Assembly (NCBI GenBank): GCA_964539385.1
Contig: CAZIJC010000003.1
Location: 1-64,000, forward strand
DNA: 64,000 bases
Direction: 5' to 3'
Source: JAUVZF01 sp964539385
GTDB lineage: Bacteria; Planctomycetota; Phycisphaerae; FEN-1346
Shown: positions 24,392-32,644 of the stretch, in pieces
Layout: every line of letters begins with the position of its first letter
Position numbering within the stretch: position 1 is the first letter of the stretch
Program-made: the position numbers and the translations under genes
Notes under the pieces: model-generated
Told to the model about the DNA's origin: nothing
Databases searched by the model: none
Seen by the model: the letters and a program-made list of their open reading frames with translations, nothing else

Positions 24392-25999
24392 ATGCCGTTT
24401 GTCAACTACCACAACTGCCGGCTGAAAGACCCCGGCAAGTTCAAGGACGGCAAAGACAATTGGGCCACGGTCGGGCGAAAATCGGCCAGCAAGGGGGGCC
24501 GCGCTTACCTGGCGGTCCGGGGCGTGCTCAAGGCCACGGGCAAGTGGGCCGACCAGGCCCTGCGCTATGCCAAGGGCAGGTGGCCCAAGGCCGTGGCCCA
24601 AAGCCATTGCAAGGCCCACAAGGGGATACTCTTTGAGCCGGCCAAGGGTACCAGCGCGCCGGCCGATCCCGATGACGTGGCCGAGGTCCTGGCGGTCGGA
24701 TGGTATGGGCCGACAGACGTAAGCGCGGCCGAGCCGTGCCCGACCGGCATGGACGATGAGGCCATCGACGCCCACGACCTGGGCGTCGGCCTTGAGGATG
24801 GTGCCACCCCGGCCATCGGCCAGGTCGCCGCGGGGGGCACGGTGGAATTGCCGACCGAAGCGCTGTGCCTGGCGGCCGGCGAGGAGTCAATCGAACTGGC
24901 TGCCGATGACGGCGACGGCGGCAGCACACAGTTCAAGATGGTGGCCTACAGCGGCCACCCCATTGTGGGGCACTGGTATTACGGCACCCTGGTCCTGGAC
25001 TGTGCCGGCATGGTCTTTGACGGCGCCAAGATGGCCGTGCTGCGCGAGCACGAGCGCGACCGCATCGTCGGCCTGGCCCCCACCAAGGATATTGAGCATA
25101 ACACCGCGCTGGTGGTTTCCGGGAAGGTGCTCGACACCGGGGATGGCCGCGAGGTCGTGAGCCTGTCGAAGCAAGGTTTTCCGTGGCAGGCCAGCATGTA
25201 TTTCCGGCCCCTGGGTGACGTGACCCAGTTGGCCAAGGGCGAGACCATGACGGTCAACGGCCACCCGGTACGGGGACCGGCGTATGTATTCACCAAGACC
25301 CGGATACGCGAGGTGAGTTTCTGCACGCTGGGTGCAGACCATAGGACCCGCGCACGCGCGTGGGCCGCTGCCGATGATGGCCCGGCGGCCATCACCGTCC
25401 AATCGAGCAAACCTGATGAGGAGCATGAGCCCATGGCAGAAACACCAACCCCAGGCGCCGAAGCGCCCCCGGCCGCAGACCTGTCGAAAGTCACGGCCGA
25501 GCAATTGCGGAGTGCCAACCCGGACCTGGCCGCGGAACTGGCCAAGGCGCCGGCGGGCACCGTCGAGGAACTGAAAGCGGCCATGCCCGATGCGCCGGCC
25601 GACTTTCTCTTGGAGCAAGTCCAGGCCGGGGCCAGCGTGGCCGACGCCCGCGGGAACTGGGCGAATAAGGTGCTCAAGGAAAAGGCCGCGGCGGCCGAGG
25701 CCGATGCCACGACCACCGCGCCGGTCGAGACGGCCGGCGACGGGACGGGCGCCGAGGACGTGCCCAAGACGTTTCGCCAGGCCGTGGCCGTGGTCCAAAA
25801 AGAGCGGGCCGAGGAAGGGCGGCCGGTGAGCCGGTCCAAGGCCATGAGCCTGGTGGACGGGCGGTGGCCCGACTTGCGCAAGAAGATGGTGGCCGCGGCC
25901 AATCCCACCAAGACGGCTGCCGTGGACGGCCACTTTGCCGCGGCCGAGGCCAGCGAATTGCCGCACGCCCGCAAGGCCGCCAACACACCGGGCGGTTAA
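24392..25999 (+). CDS. Prohead protease with C-terminal scaffold region
   Basis: The ATG at 24392 follows AAGGGGAG; a GTG at 24386 is the alternative. The N-terminal domain (FVNYHNCRLKDPGKFKDG) is one I have seen on phage protease proteins. The middle (about residues 180-320) resembles peptidase S78: AVLREHERDRIVG supplies a His and REVSFCTLGADHRTRA the E-V-S segment with the catalytic Ser. From about residue 350 it is Ala/Glu/Pro-rich and helical like a scaffold. An internal start at 25433 could make that part alone. Confidence 0.75.
   Translation: MPFVNYHNCRLKDPGKFKDGKDNWATVGRKSASKGGRAYLAVRGVLKATGKWADQALRYAKGRWPKAVAQSHCKAHKGILFEPAKGTSAPADPDDVAEVLAVGWYGPTDVSAAEPCPTGMDDEAIDAHDLGVGLEDGATPAIGQVAAGGTVELPTEALCLAAGEESIELAADDGDGGSTQFKMVAYSGHPIVGHWYYGTLVLDCAGMVFDGAKMAVLREHERDRIVGLAPTKDIEHNTALVVSGKVLDTGDGREVVSLSKQGFPWQASMYFRPLGDVTQLAKGETMTVNGHPVRGPAYVFTKTRIREVSFCTLGADHRTRARAWAAADDGPAAITVQSSKPDEEHEPMAETPTPGAEAPPAADLSKVTAEQLRSANPDLAAELAKAPAGTVEELKAAMPDAPADFLLEQVQAGASVADARGNWANKVLKEKAAAAEADATTTAPVETAGDGTGAEDVPKTFRQAVAVVQKERAEEGRPVSRSKAMSLVDGRWPDLRKKMVAAANPTKTAAVDGHFAAAEASELPHARKAANTPGG
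25433..25999 (+). CDS. Nested in-frame scaffold protein, putative
   Basis: Within the protease frame, the ATG at 25433 follows GATGAGGAGCATGAGCCC, whose GAGGAG is a good ribosome site. It would give 188 aa: MAETPTPGAEAPPAADLSKV and a charged helical remainder (VLKEKAAAAEADATT, FRQAVAVVQKERAEEG). This matches the lambda C/Nu3 plan, in which a scaffold is made from the 3' part of the protease gene. It is predicted, not shown. Confidence 0.55.
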   Translation: MAETPTPGAEAPPAADLSKVTAEQLRSANPDLAAELAKAPAGTVEELKAAMPDAPADFLLEQVQAGASVADARGNWANKVLKEKAAAAEADATTTAPVETAGDGTGAEDVPKTFRQAVAVVQKERAEEGRPVSRSKAMSLVDGRWPDLRKKMVAAANPTKTAAVDGHFAAAEASELPHARKAANTPGG

Positions 26000-26061
26000 T
26001 GGCCGGCCGCCGATTGTAGAGGGGTTGACCGGGTGAGGGGTAAAATCGAAAGGTACTGGCC

Positions 26062-26571
26062 ATGAGCACCCAATCGCACTCAGCCGCGGCTAAAGCCAAA
26101 GCCAAGGCCGACGCCGAAGCCAAGAGGGCGGCCGACGCCGACGCCGATGCCGAAGCCAAGAGGGTAGCCGAAGCCGAAGCGGACGTCGAAGCCGAAGCGG
26201 ACGCCGAAGCCAAGAGGGCGGCCGACGCCGAAGCGGACGCCGATAGAGACGAACATGCCGGGGCCGACGGGAAGCGCAGGTCGGACGATGTACCGGGGAC
26301 CACACGCGAGCCTGATGCCCCCAAGCCGGGGAGTGACGCCCCCCGGCCGGGGGCCGAGCGTGGTCAACCTGCCACCGGGGTTGCCGCCGCGACCGCCGCG
26401 GCCGGCCAACCCGCGACGTTGGAGGAGGCCGTTGAAAGCCACCTCAAACGTCACCCGACCTGCCACCGTTGGCTTGCCGTGGACATCTGCCGCCAGGCTT
26501 ACCCGGAACTCGCCGGCCTGCCGCCCACGCGGTTAAGCCGGCAGCGCGCCAAGCAACGGCAAGGCGGGTAG
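26062..26571 (+). CDS. Low-complexity repeat protein, 169 aa
   Basis: Residues about 8-62 are built from Ala, Glu, Asp, Lys and Arg repeats (AEAKRAADADADAEAKRVAE), a likely long charged helix encoded by repeated GCCGAAGCC / GACGCCGA units at 26090-26250. A Pro/Gly-rich linker and a helical C-terminus with RHPTCHRWLAVDICRQAYPEL follow. It may be a minor head or scaffold-like protein by position. Repeats could be copy-variable between relatives. Confidence 0.55.
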   Translation: MSTQSHSAAAKAKAKADAEAKRAADADADAEAKRVAEAEADVEAEADAEAKRAADAEADADRDEHAGADGKRRSDDVPGTTREPDAPKPGSDAPRPGAERGQPATGVAAATAAAGQPATLEEAVESHLKRHPTCHRWLAVDICRQAYPELAGLPPTRLSRQRAKQRQGG

Positions 26572-26658
26572 CCGCCAAATGAGGGAGACGTGAGCGACGT
26601 GGCTGGCCGGCCACGTGATGCCGGCCAAGCATGAACCCAAACACAGGGAGTTACGCAA

Positions 26659-27057
26659 ATGGCTCGACAAATCGAAAACGGGCACGTGACCTTGCAGGTC
26701 AATGCCACGGTGGCCGTGACGCGGTTCGCCCTGGTCAAACTGACCAGCGGCCTCATCGTCCTTAACACGGTGACCGAGACCGACGTGCCGGTCGGCGTCG
26801 TGCAGAACGCGGGCGCCGTCAACACCCGCCAGGACGTGCGATTGCTGTCCGATCCTGGGACGTTCAAGATGGTCGCGTCCGGCGTCATCGCCCTCGGCGC
26901 CGACGTTTACGCCGCGGCCATCGGAAAAATCTCTGCGCTGCCGGTCGGCGCCGGCGATTACCGGCGCGTCGGCCAAGCCCTTGAGGCCGCCGCCGCCGAC
27001 GAAGACATCATCGAGGTGCTGCCGTCCCATGACCATCACATCGAGACCGTGACCTGA
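26659..27057 (+). CDS. Capsid cement/decoration protein (DUF2190-like)
   Basis: 132 aa of alternating strands: VTLQVNATVAVTRFALVKLTSG, DVPVGVVQNAGAVNTRQDVRLLSDPGTFKMVASGVIALGADVYAAA, GKISALPVGAGDYRRVGQALEAA. This is the DUF2190 pattern of small trimeric proteins that stabilise the expanded capsid. It lies directly before the capsid gene, the usual place. Confidence 0.75.
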   Translation: MARQIENGHVTLQVNATVAVTRFALVKLTSGLIVLNTVTETDVPVGVVQNAGAVNTRQDVRLLSDPGTFKMVASGVIALGADVYAAAIGKISALPVGAGDYRRVGQALEAAAADEDIIEVLPSHDHHIETVT

Positions 27058-27166
27058 TAGACGGTCACGAGTCTCGCAAGGGTTGTAACCGCCCGGTCGG
27101 GGCGTCTCGGCCTGGGAGACAAAACGACGGCGTGGCCGTTGCCACGCGCGGAAAGGAGTAAGTGCC

Positions 27167-28144
27167 ATGGCCGTTAGCGCAGCCGCTACCCTGCAACGCC
27201 CGGACCTGGGCGTTACCATCGAGGAATACCGGCTTGAGGCGCTCAGCCGGTCCCTCATCGCCGACCAGGCGCTGCCGCTGTTTGAGGTGGCCCTGCAATC
27301 CGCCGAGTTCGGCGTGATCCCGGTCGAGACTGGCCTGCGCGTCCCCGACACCAACCGGGCGCCCGGCGCCGCGTACCCGCGCGGTGACTGGCAGTTTGAG
27401 ACCGACTACTATGCTTGCTCCGAGCATGGTTGGGAGGAGGTGGTTGACGACAGCCGCGCCGCCATCTACCGGCGTTTCTTCGACGCCGAGCAAGCGACCG
27501 CGAGAAAGGCGGCCAAGGTCTTTTACACGGCCCGCGAGTACCGGGCCTCGGCCTTGCTGTTCAACACGACCACCTGGTCGGTGGCGGACACCGAAAAGCA
27601 GACGGTTAGCGTGGAGTGGGACACGTCGGCCACCGCCGTGCCGCGCGCCGAGATTCTCAAGGCCCGCAAGCAAATCCATGCGGTGACCGGCCTCGAACCG
27701 AACGCGCTCATCGTGACGTGGAGCACCTACCATGACTTGCTCAACTGCGCGAGCATTCTCGACGCCCTGAAATACACCGCGCCGCTTGAGGTCAGCCCGG
27801 AAGTTGCGCGGCGCCGCATCCTGGCCACCGTGCTCGGCGTTGATCGGATTCTGGTCGGGGGTGCCATCTACAACAGCGCTCTCGAGGGCGCCACGCCAAC
27901 GCTCGTGCCCGTGTGGGACGACGAGTACGCCATGCTGGCCTGCGTCTGCGAGGAAAACGCGGACCTCGAAATCCCCGCCGTCGGGCGCACGTTCCTCTTT
28001 ACCGGCGACTCCCCCGACCTGGTGGTCGTGGAAAGTTACCGCCTTGAGGAAAGGCGCAGCGACGTGATCCGCCTGCGGCAGCACGTGCACGAGAAAGTGC
28101 TCCGCAAAGACGTGGCCATCCTGTTTGACAACATCACCACCTGA
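27167..28144 (+). CDS. Major capsid protein
   Basis: 325 aa with the N-terminal MAVSAAATLQRPDLGVTIEEY, a helical region around ARKAAKVFYTAREYRASALLF, and an A-domain-like part RAEILKARKQIHAVTGLEPNALIVTWSTYHDLL. The last strands contain TFLFTGDSPDLVVVESYR. The length and order (after protease and cement protein) point to an HK97-fold capsid. An upstream AAAGGAG (27150s) gives strong translation as expected. Family name not certain. Confidence 0.75.
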   Translation: MAVSAAATLQRPDLGVTIEEYRLEALSRSLIADQALPLFEVALQSAEFGVIPVETGLRVPDTNRAPGAAYPRGDWQFETDYYACSEHGWEEVVDDSRAAIYRRFFDAEQATARKAAKVFYTAREYRASALLFNTTTWSVADTEKQTVSVEWDTSATAVPRAEILKARKQIHAVTGLEPNALIVTWSTYHDLLNCASILDALKYTAPLEVSPEVARRRILATVLGVDRILVGGAIYNSALEGATPTLVPVWDDEYAMLACVCEENADLEIPAVGRTFLFTGDSPDLVVVESYRLEERRSDVIRLRQHVHEKVLRKDVAILFDNITT

Positions 28145-28568
28145 GTCATCTTCCGCGCAATCCACCGGCGCCGGGCCGGCCGGCCGGCCCGGCGCCCGAG
28201 CCCGTCGGGGGCCGCCAATGGGAGCACCACGTCGTGCCGACCCGAATGGCTGTGGGGGCAAGCACCTGAAACTGGTGCTGGCCCTGGGCCTGCCCGTGAT
28301 GGCCCTGGTGCTGGCCATCAGCGCGTGGGTGCACACCGGCGCCGCCTCGGCCCTGGCCACCCATCAAAAGGCCCAGGCCGCCGCGGCCGCGGTTTCCGAG
28401 ACCCGGCTGCGGTCCCTTGAGGGTGACCGGGCGAGCCTGGTGACCGCCACCGATAACCTGCGCAGGGAACTCGAGCGCGCCCGCCAGGACGTCCGGCAGG
28501 CCATGGCCGACCTCAAGCGCGAAATCGACCGGCTGCAACCGCGGCCACCGACGGCCGCGGACAACTGA
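28125..28568 (+). CDS. Membrane-anchored coiled-coil protein (i-spanin-like)
   Basis: The ATG at 28218 (116 aa) is a plausible start; 28125 overlaps the capsid gene and adds a Pro/Gly-rich leader. One membrane helix (KLVLALGLPVMALVLAISAWV) is followed by a long coiled coil with AVSETRLRSLEGDRASLVTATDNLRRELERA and VRQAMADLKREIDRLQ. It is directly followed by a lipoprotein gene, the arrangement of two-component spanins that fuse membranes during lysis. The location after the capsid gene is unusual for that role. Confidence 0.5.
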   Translation: MTTSPPESSSAQSTGAGPAGRPGARARRGPPMGAPRRADPNGCGGKHLKLVLALGLPVMALVLAISAWVHTGAASALATHQKAQAAAAAVSETRLRSLEGDRASLVTATDNLRRELERARQDVRQAMADLKREIDRLQPRPPTAADN

Positions 28569-28581
28569 AAGGGTTTCATTC

Positions 28582-29103
28582 ATGCGGTATTTTGCCATTG
28601 CGATTTGTCTTGCCCTGGCCGTCCTGGCTGGCTGCGCCAATCCCGCCATCGAGCAAGCCGAACGCCTGCAACTGGCGGGCCTGGAGCAATACCGGGCCGA
28701 AATGCAAACATATCACACCAAGAGCCTGGCCACCATCCGCGCGCTCAATCTTGAAAAACTGGACGCCGCTTTCACCGATTCCGTGCGCCTGGCCGCCGTC
28801 CCCCCACCCGATCCCGCCGCCGAGGGCGCCGAGCCGATGGTCCCCCTGTCGGCCGTCTTTGAGAAAGTCGCCAAGGTCGCTGCGCTGCGCGCCGACCTTG
28901 AGATCAAACTGACCACGCTCGACACCCAATTTGCCGAGCGTGATGCCCTGGCCGCCCGCCTGATCCGGATAGGCCAGGGCAAACTCGACCTCATCACCGC
29001 CTACACCCGGCTGGCCGCGGCGTGGCGTGCGCTGTGGACCCGCGAGCCGGAGTTTGCCGATTTGTCCGCCGATGCCAGAAAGGTGCTCGAAGATGGCCAG
29101 TGA
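28582..29103 (+). CDS. Phage lipoprotein, 173 aa (o-spanin-like or envelope protein)
   Basis: A lipoprotein signal ends in LAGC at about residues 14-17 (MRYFAIAICLALAVLAGC). The mature chain is mainly helical: QAERLQLAGLEQYRAEMQTYHTKSLATI and AVFEKVAKVAALRADLEIKLTTLDTQFAERDALAARLI. It is larger than a typical o-spanin, so it may form a different envelope complex with its membrane-anchored neighbour. Confidence 0.6.
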   Translation: MRYFAIAICLALAVLAGCANPAIEQAERLQLAGLEQYRAEMQTYHTKSLATIRALNLEKLDAAFTDSVRLAAVPPPDPAAEGAEPMVPLSAVFEKVAKVAALRADLEIKLTTLDTQFAERDALAARLIRIGQGKLDLITAYTRLAAAWRALWTREPEFADLSADARKVLEDGQ

Positions 29104-29359
29104 AGCCGACCTTACCGCCGCCGCCGCCAACTTCATGCGCGAGGCCGCCCGCTACAGCGCGGCCGCCAGGGACCCGGAGGACCCGCTTGACGGGGTATCG
29201 TTCAGGGTCCCCGACCTGGGGGGCCTTGACCCGGTGGTCACCGACGAGGACGCCAGCGCCGTCATCGCGCGGATGGGCGCTGCCAAGGCGCCGGCCGAAG
29301 CCATCCCGGCCCTGGTGACCATGGCCCGCAGCCTGGCCACGTTCTTTGGCCTGGCGTGA
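29093..29359 (+). CDS. Phage protein of unknown function, 88 aa
   Basis: From the ATG at 29093 (11-nt overlap with the lipoprotein gene) the product is mostly helical: LTAAAANFMREAARYSAAA and KAPAEAIPALVTMARSLATFF, with a strand-like VSFRVPDLGGLDPVV between. No family recognised. It lies between the possible spanin pair and the holin-like gene. Confidence 0.5.
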   Translation: MASEADLTAAAANFMREAARYSAAARDPEDPLDGVSFRVPDLGGLDPVVTDEDASAVIARMGAAKAPAEAIPALVTMARSLATFFGLA

Positions 29360-29429
29360 TCCCAGGGTCTCGGGCCAGGTGAAACCAACACAGGGGGCGA
29401 GATAACCGCCAATCGAAAGGAGCGCACAA

Positions 29430-29642
29430 GTGTGTAACATCTTCACCAGTAAAAAGAGCGTCATGGCCTTGCTGGCCGTGGCCATGGTTTTTGCCCTGGG
29501 CATCGTGGTGTTGGTCACCCACGTCGAATCCTTCGACCAGGCCAAAGAGGTGATGTTCTACCTGGTCGCAAGCATCACCGGCATCGCGGTGGGGCATAAC
29601 GTCAGCCAGGGAATCGCCGACCACGGCAAGCCGGCCGAATGA
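29430..29642 (+). CDS. Holin-like protein, 70 aa
   Basis: The GTG at 29430 follows GAAAGGAG. Two hydrophobic segments, about residues 11-31 (VMALLAVAMVFALGIVVLVTH) and 40-58 (EVMFYLVASITGIAVGHNV), with short charged ends, fit a class II holin. A holin would pore the inner membrane and time lysis. No endolysin is recognisable nearby, so this rests on topology and size. Confidence 0.5.
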   Translation: MCNIFTSKKSVMALLAVAMVFALGIVVLVTHVESFDQAKEVMFYLVASITGIAVGHNVSQGIADHGKPAE

Positions 29643-29739
29643 CCTGGCCGACGCCCTGTAAGGAATGACCCGTTTGACCAGCGGGGGTCGGCACGGGCCG
29701 CCCCGTGTCGGCCCCCATGTTTCAAGATAGGGGCAAAAC

Positions 29740-30846
29740 ATGGCATACGCATTGTGCTGTTATTACGGGGGTGGCGGGGCCGAGGCGTGTTTGCTCTGTG
29801 TGCCGGACTCGACGCCCGGCGCTGGCGGGGCCGCCCTGGTCGCCGACCTCAAGATTTTGGCCGACCGCATCGGTCCCTGCAAATACGACGCTACCGCAGC
29901 GCCCACCGCCGATGATGACGAGAATGACGGCTATCGGGTGGGTTCCCGGTGGTTCAACCTCACCACCCAGGACGAGTATATCTGCATCGACGCCACGGCC
30001 ACGGCGGCCGTGTGGATAGCAACAACCCTTGCGCCGGGCAGTGTGGGTACCTCGGACCTGGCCGACCTGGCCGTGACCACGGCCAAGTTGGCCGCCGGCG
30101 CCGTGACCGTCGCCAAGATTGCGCCCTTCGGCGAGGGTGAAACCTTGCTCTTTGGGTGCGGGTGTTGCGGCATCATCCATGGTTGCGATGATGCCGGTAC
30201 GCCGTACCTGTCCATTGCCCACCCCACCCGGCTCTGCCTTGAGACCGGCTGCATCATTACGGCCGGCAGCATTTGCGCCGGCCCGATCGTCAGGGGTACC
30301 TGCCTCGTGGCGGCCGAGGCCGTGGTCGCCGGCACCTGCGCGCACGCCAAGTTGGTGTTTGCCTCGTGCTGCGGCATCGTGGGGTGTTCCGATTTCGCCG
30401 CGCTGCCGGCCGGGTGCCTTTGCACCACCAAGGCCGAGTTGGATTCGACCTATTACAATGCCGAGATGGCCTTTCTCAAATCTGAAGCCAACTGCATGTA
30501 TCTGATGTGCGTCAGGGCCTGCGGGGGCCCCGCACAACTGCAAGTCAACTGGTCGGACGGTGTGGGTCTGGCCAATCTGGGCAAACTGATTGTCGGCGAG
30601 TGCTTACAGGGCGGGTGTCAGGTGGAATCGCCCTTGCTCACAGTTACATGCGGGAACGTCGATTGCAACCTGGTGGTGGGCGAAGCCATCACGGCCGGAT
30701 TGCTCAGCGCCTGCGCTGTTGTGGGTGGCGAACAACTGCTGGTGCCTGGCAACCAATGCGAGGTGACCCGCAATATGTATTGGGATGGCACCGACCTGAT
30801 GGTCTATACCGGCGCCGCCTGGGTGTGCTTCTGCCAGAAATCCTAA
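29740..30846 (+). CDS. Cysteine-rich fibre-like structural protein
   Basis: 368 aa containing 31 cysteines (8.4%). The N-terminal third has SRWFNLTTQDEYICIDAT and ATAAVWIATTLAPGSVGTSDLADLAVTTAKLAAGAVT, a pattern of phage fibre or adhesin proteins. From about residue 135 the Cys occur every 7-12 residues within short beta-like segments: GCGCCGIIHGC, CLETGC, GSICAGPIVRGTC, SCCGIVGC, with repeated CCGI(I/V)xGC. A stacked beta-helix with Cys rungs, disulfides or metal ligands are possible. It is followed 26 nt later by a glycosyltransferase gene. Confidence 0.6.
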   Translation: MAYALCCYYGGGGAEACLLCVPDSTPGAGGAALVADLKILADRIGPCKYDATAAPTADDDENDGYRVGSRWFNLTTQDEYICIDATATAAVWIATTLAPGSVGTSDLADLAVTTAKLAAGAVTVAKIAPFGEGETLLFGCGCCGIIHGCDDAGTPYLSIAHPTRLCLETGCIITAGSICAGPIVRGTCLVAAEAVVAGTCAHAKLVFASCCGIVGCSDFAALPAGCLCTTKAELDSTYYNAEMAFLKSEANCMYLMCVRACGGPAQLQVNWSDGVGLANLGKLIVGECLQGGCQVESPLLTVTCGNVDCNLVVGEAITAGLLSACAVVGGEQLLVPGNQCEVTRNMYWDGTDLMVYTGAAWVCFCQKS

Positions 30847-30871
30847 TCGCCGGGGGGCGAAAGGGTGTGAT

Positions 30872-31855
30872 ATGCGTACCGATTTCGATAGCGTTGCCCT
30901 GGTGGTCGAAGGGGGCATCGGCCGGTGTATCGCCGCCACGGCCGTGGTGCGGTGCCTGGCCGCCGCCCATCCCGGCAAGCGCCTGGTGGTGGTGACCGGG
31001 TGGCCGGACCCCTTTATCGGCAATCCCCACGTGGCCCGCATCTACCGCATCGGGGACCCGCAGCATTTCTTTGAGGACGAGGTGCTCGGCCGGCGCACCT
31101 GGGTGGCCCACGTGGAACCGTACCGCCATCCCGATTACGTCAACGCCGAGCGGCACCTGGTCGATTGCTGGTGTGATCTGTTGGGGGTCGAGTATGACGG
31201 CGGCACGCCTACCCTCTTTTTGACGCCGGGGGAACTCGATCAGGGCAAGGCCGCCATGGCCAAGGCCCGCCGGCCGGTGGTGCTCATGCAGGCCAGCGGC
31301 GGCCCGGTACCGGCCACCCAGGACCTGGACCGGCTCATCGAGGTACGCCGGCGGATGCACCGCCGCAACCTGCCCTTGAACATTGCCGGCCAGGTGGCCA
31401 ATGCCCTCATGGCCAAAGGCTACCACGTGGCTCTGGTACGGCATCAGAACCAACCGGCCTTGGCCGGCGTCGAGTCGGTGACCGGCCCCCTGCGCACCAT
31501 CTTCGCCCTCGTGCCCTTCGCCAAGCACCTGGTGCTCATCGACTCATTTATGCAGGATGCAGCCGCGGCCCTGCAACGGCCGGCCGTGGTGTGTTGGGGG
31601 GGCACCAGTTACAAGCGCCTGGGTTGGGACCTGCACACCAACATCGAGCAAGATACGGGATGCCCCACTCCCAGGTGCCACCGCCCCAACAGTTATCTGT
31701 GGGACCGCGACGCCAACGGCAATCCGTGGGATTGTCCCTACGGCGATAAGTGCATGAATCAGTTTGACCCCAAGGGCATCCTCGCCGCCCTGGGGGAGAG
31801 CGAAACCCAGAAAGGGGAACCCGATGCCACTCAAAGTGGACCTGGCGGCCGGTGA
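30872..31855 (+). CDS. GT-B fold glycosyltransferase-like protein (family 9-like)
   Basis: 327 aa. The N-terminal ALVVEGGIGRCIAATAVVRC and KRLVVVTGWPDPFIGNPHV match the first Rossmann half of heptosyltransferase-like (GT9) enzymes; VVLMQASGGP begins the second half, with VPFAKHLVLIDSFMQDAAAAL and AVVCWGG as the nucleotide-sugar part. A C-terminal CPTPRC ... DCPYGDKC adds four Cys, possibly a zinc site. Placed among virion genes next to a Cys-rich protein, it may glycosylate a virion protein; this is inferred. Confidence 0.65.
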   Translation: MRTDFDSVALVVEGGIGRCIAATAVVRCLAAAHPGKRLVVVTGWPDPFIGNPHVARIYRIGDPQHFFEDEVLGRRTWVAHVEPYRHPDYVNAERHLVDCWCDLLGVEYDGGTPTLFLTPGELDQGKAAMAKARRPVVLMQASGGPVPATQDLDRLIEVRRRMHRRNLPLNIAGQVANALMAKGYHVALVRHQNQPALAGVESVTGPLRTIFALVPFAKHLVLIDSFMQDAAAALQRPAVVCWGGTSYKRLGWDLHTNIEQDTGCPTPRCHRPNSYLWDRDANGNPWDCPYGDKCMNQFDPKGILAALGESETQKGEPDATQSGPGGR

Positions 31856-32180
31856 AACCGCCCTGGCGACGGACCTGCCCGCGGCGCACCTGGTGGTTAA
31901 GAGCGTGACCATCAAGATGCCGGCGGCGGCAACGGAAACGGCCGCGGCCGAGGCTGAGGTGCAGGTGTACGCGAACGGGGCTGCAAGGGCAGCCGGCGGG
32001 CAGCCGGCGGAAAGCCTGCCCGTCCGGCTCGAAGTGCCGGCGGATGATTGGGCCGTCATCGAGGGCTTGGTATTTGATGCCCTCAAGGCGGCCGACCCGA
32101 CCTTTATCCGCGCTGTGCCGGTGGAAGACACGGTGCCCGCACGCCCGGCCCCAGCGCCCGAGGTACCCGAAAGCCCATGA
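31824..32180 (+). CDS. Phage structural protein of unknown function, 118 aa
   Basis: The ATG at 31824 follows AAAGGGGA inside the end of the previous gene. Short strands (VKSVTIKMPAA, AEVQVYANGAAR, VRLEVPADDWAVI) and a Pro-rich tail (VPARPAPAPEVPESP). It overlaps the next gene by 4 nt. Likely a small neck or decoration component; not recognised. Confidence 0.5.
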   Translation: MPLKVDLAAGETALATDLPAAHLVVKSVTIKMPAAATETAAAEAEVQVYANGAARAAGGQPAESLPVRLEVPADDWAVIEGLVFDALKAADPTFIRAVPVEDTVPARPAPAPEVPESP

Positions 32181-32641
32181 CCCTGCGCGACACCCACAAA
32201 GCCGACGTGGCCACGATACTGGCCGGCGAAGATTTCAGCCTGCCCGTGCGCTACCTGCCGGCGGGGGACCTGGGCGCGAGCCGGATGGTACGCGCCGCCG
32301 AGGTGACGGCCGAGGACCGCCTTGAGCAATCGGATGAGGGCCAGGACGTGGAGCGCACGCGGGTCCTGGTCATTGCCCGCGACGATGACAACTCCGGCAT
32401 CGAGGCGCCCAGTGTGCAGGACGGGGACAAGTTTCAGTTTCCGGCCTCGTCCCTCGACTGGTCAACCATGACCCCCGGCGAATGGGCCGAGTTGACGGTT
32501 GACGAATGGGCCGCCCTGGCCGCGGCCGACGAGGAATGGGTGCTCATCGGTATCGACCGCCAGGACGAATATACAAGCCGGCTCCGCCTGGTGCGCGTGG
32601 ACCGCCGCCAGGTCACACAACCGGACTACCGGAGATCGTAG
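32177..32641 (+). CDS. Putative neck protein, 154 aa
   Basis: The N-terminal DTHKADVATILAGEDFSLPVRYLPAG and later FQFPASSLDWS resemble head-tail connector or stopper proteins. It carries MTPGEWAELTVDEWAAL (about residues 97-113), which recurs almost exactly in the tail protein at 37855. Position after head genes and before the tail terminator-like gene supports a neck role. Confidence 0.5.
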   Translation: MTLRDTHKADVATILAGEDFSLPVRYLPAGDLGASRMVRAAEVTAEDRLEQSDEGQDVERTRVLVIARDDDNSGIEAPSVQDGDKFQFPASSLDWSTMTPGEWAELTVDEWAALAAADEEWVLIGIDRQDEYTSRLRLVRVDRRQVTQPDYRRS

Positions 32642-32644
32642 CCG

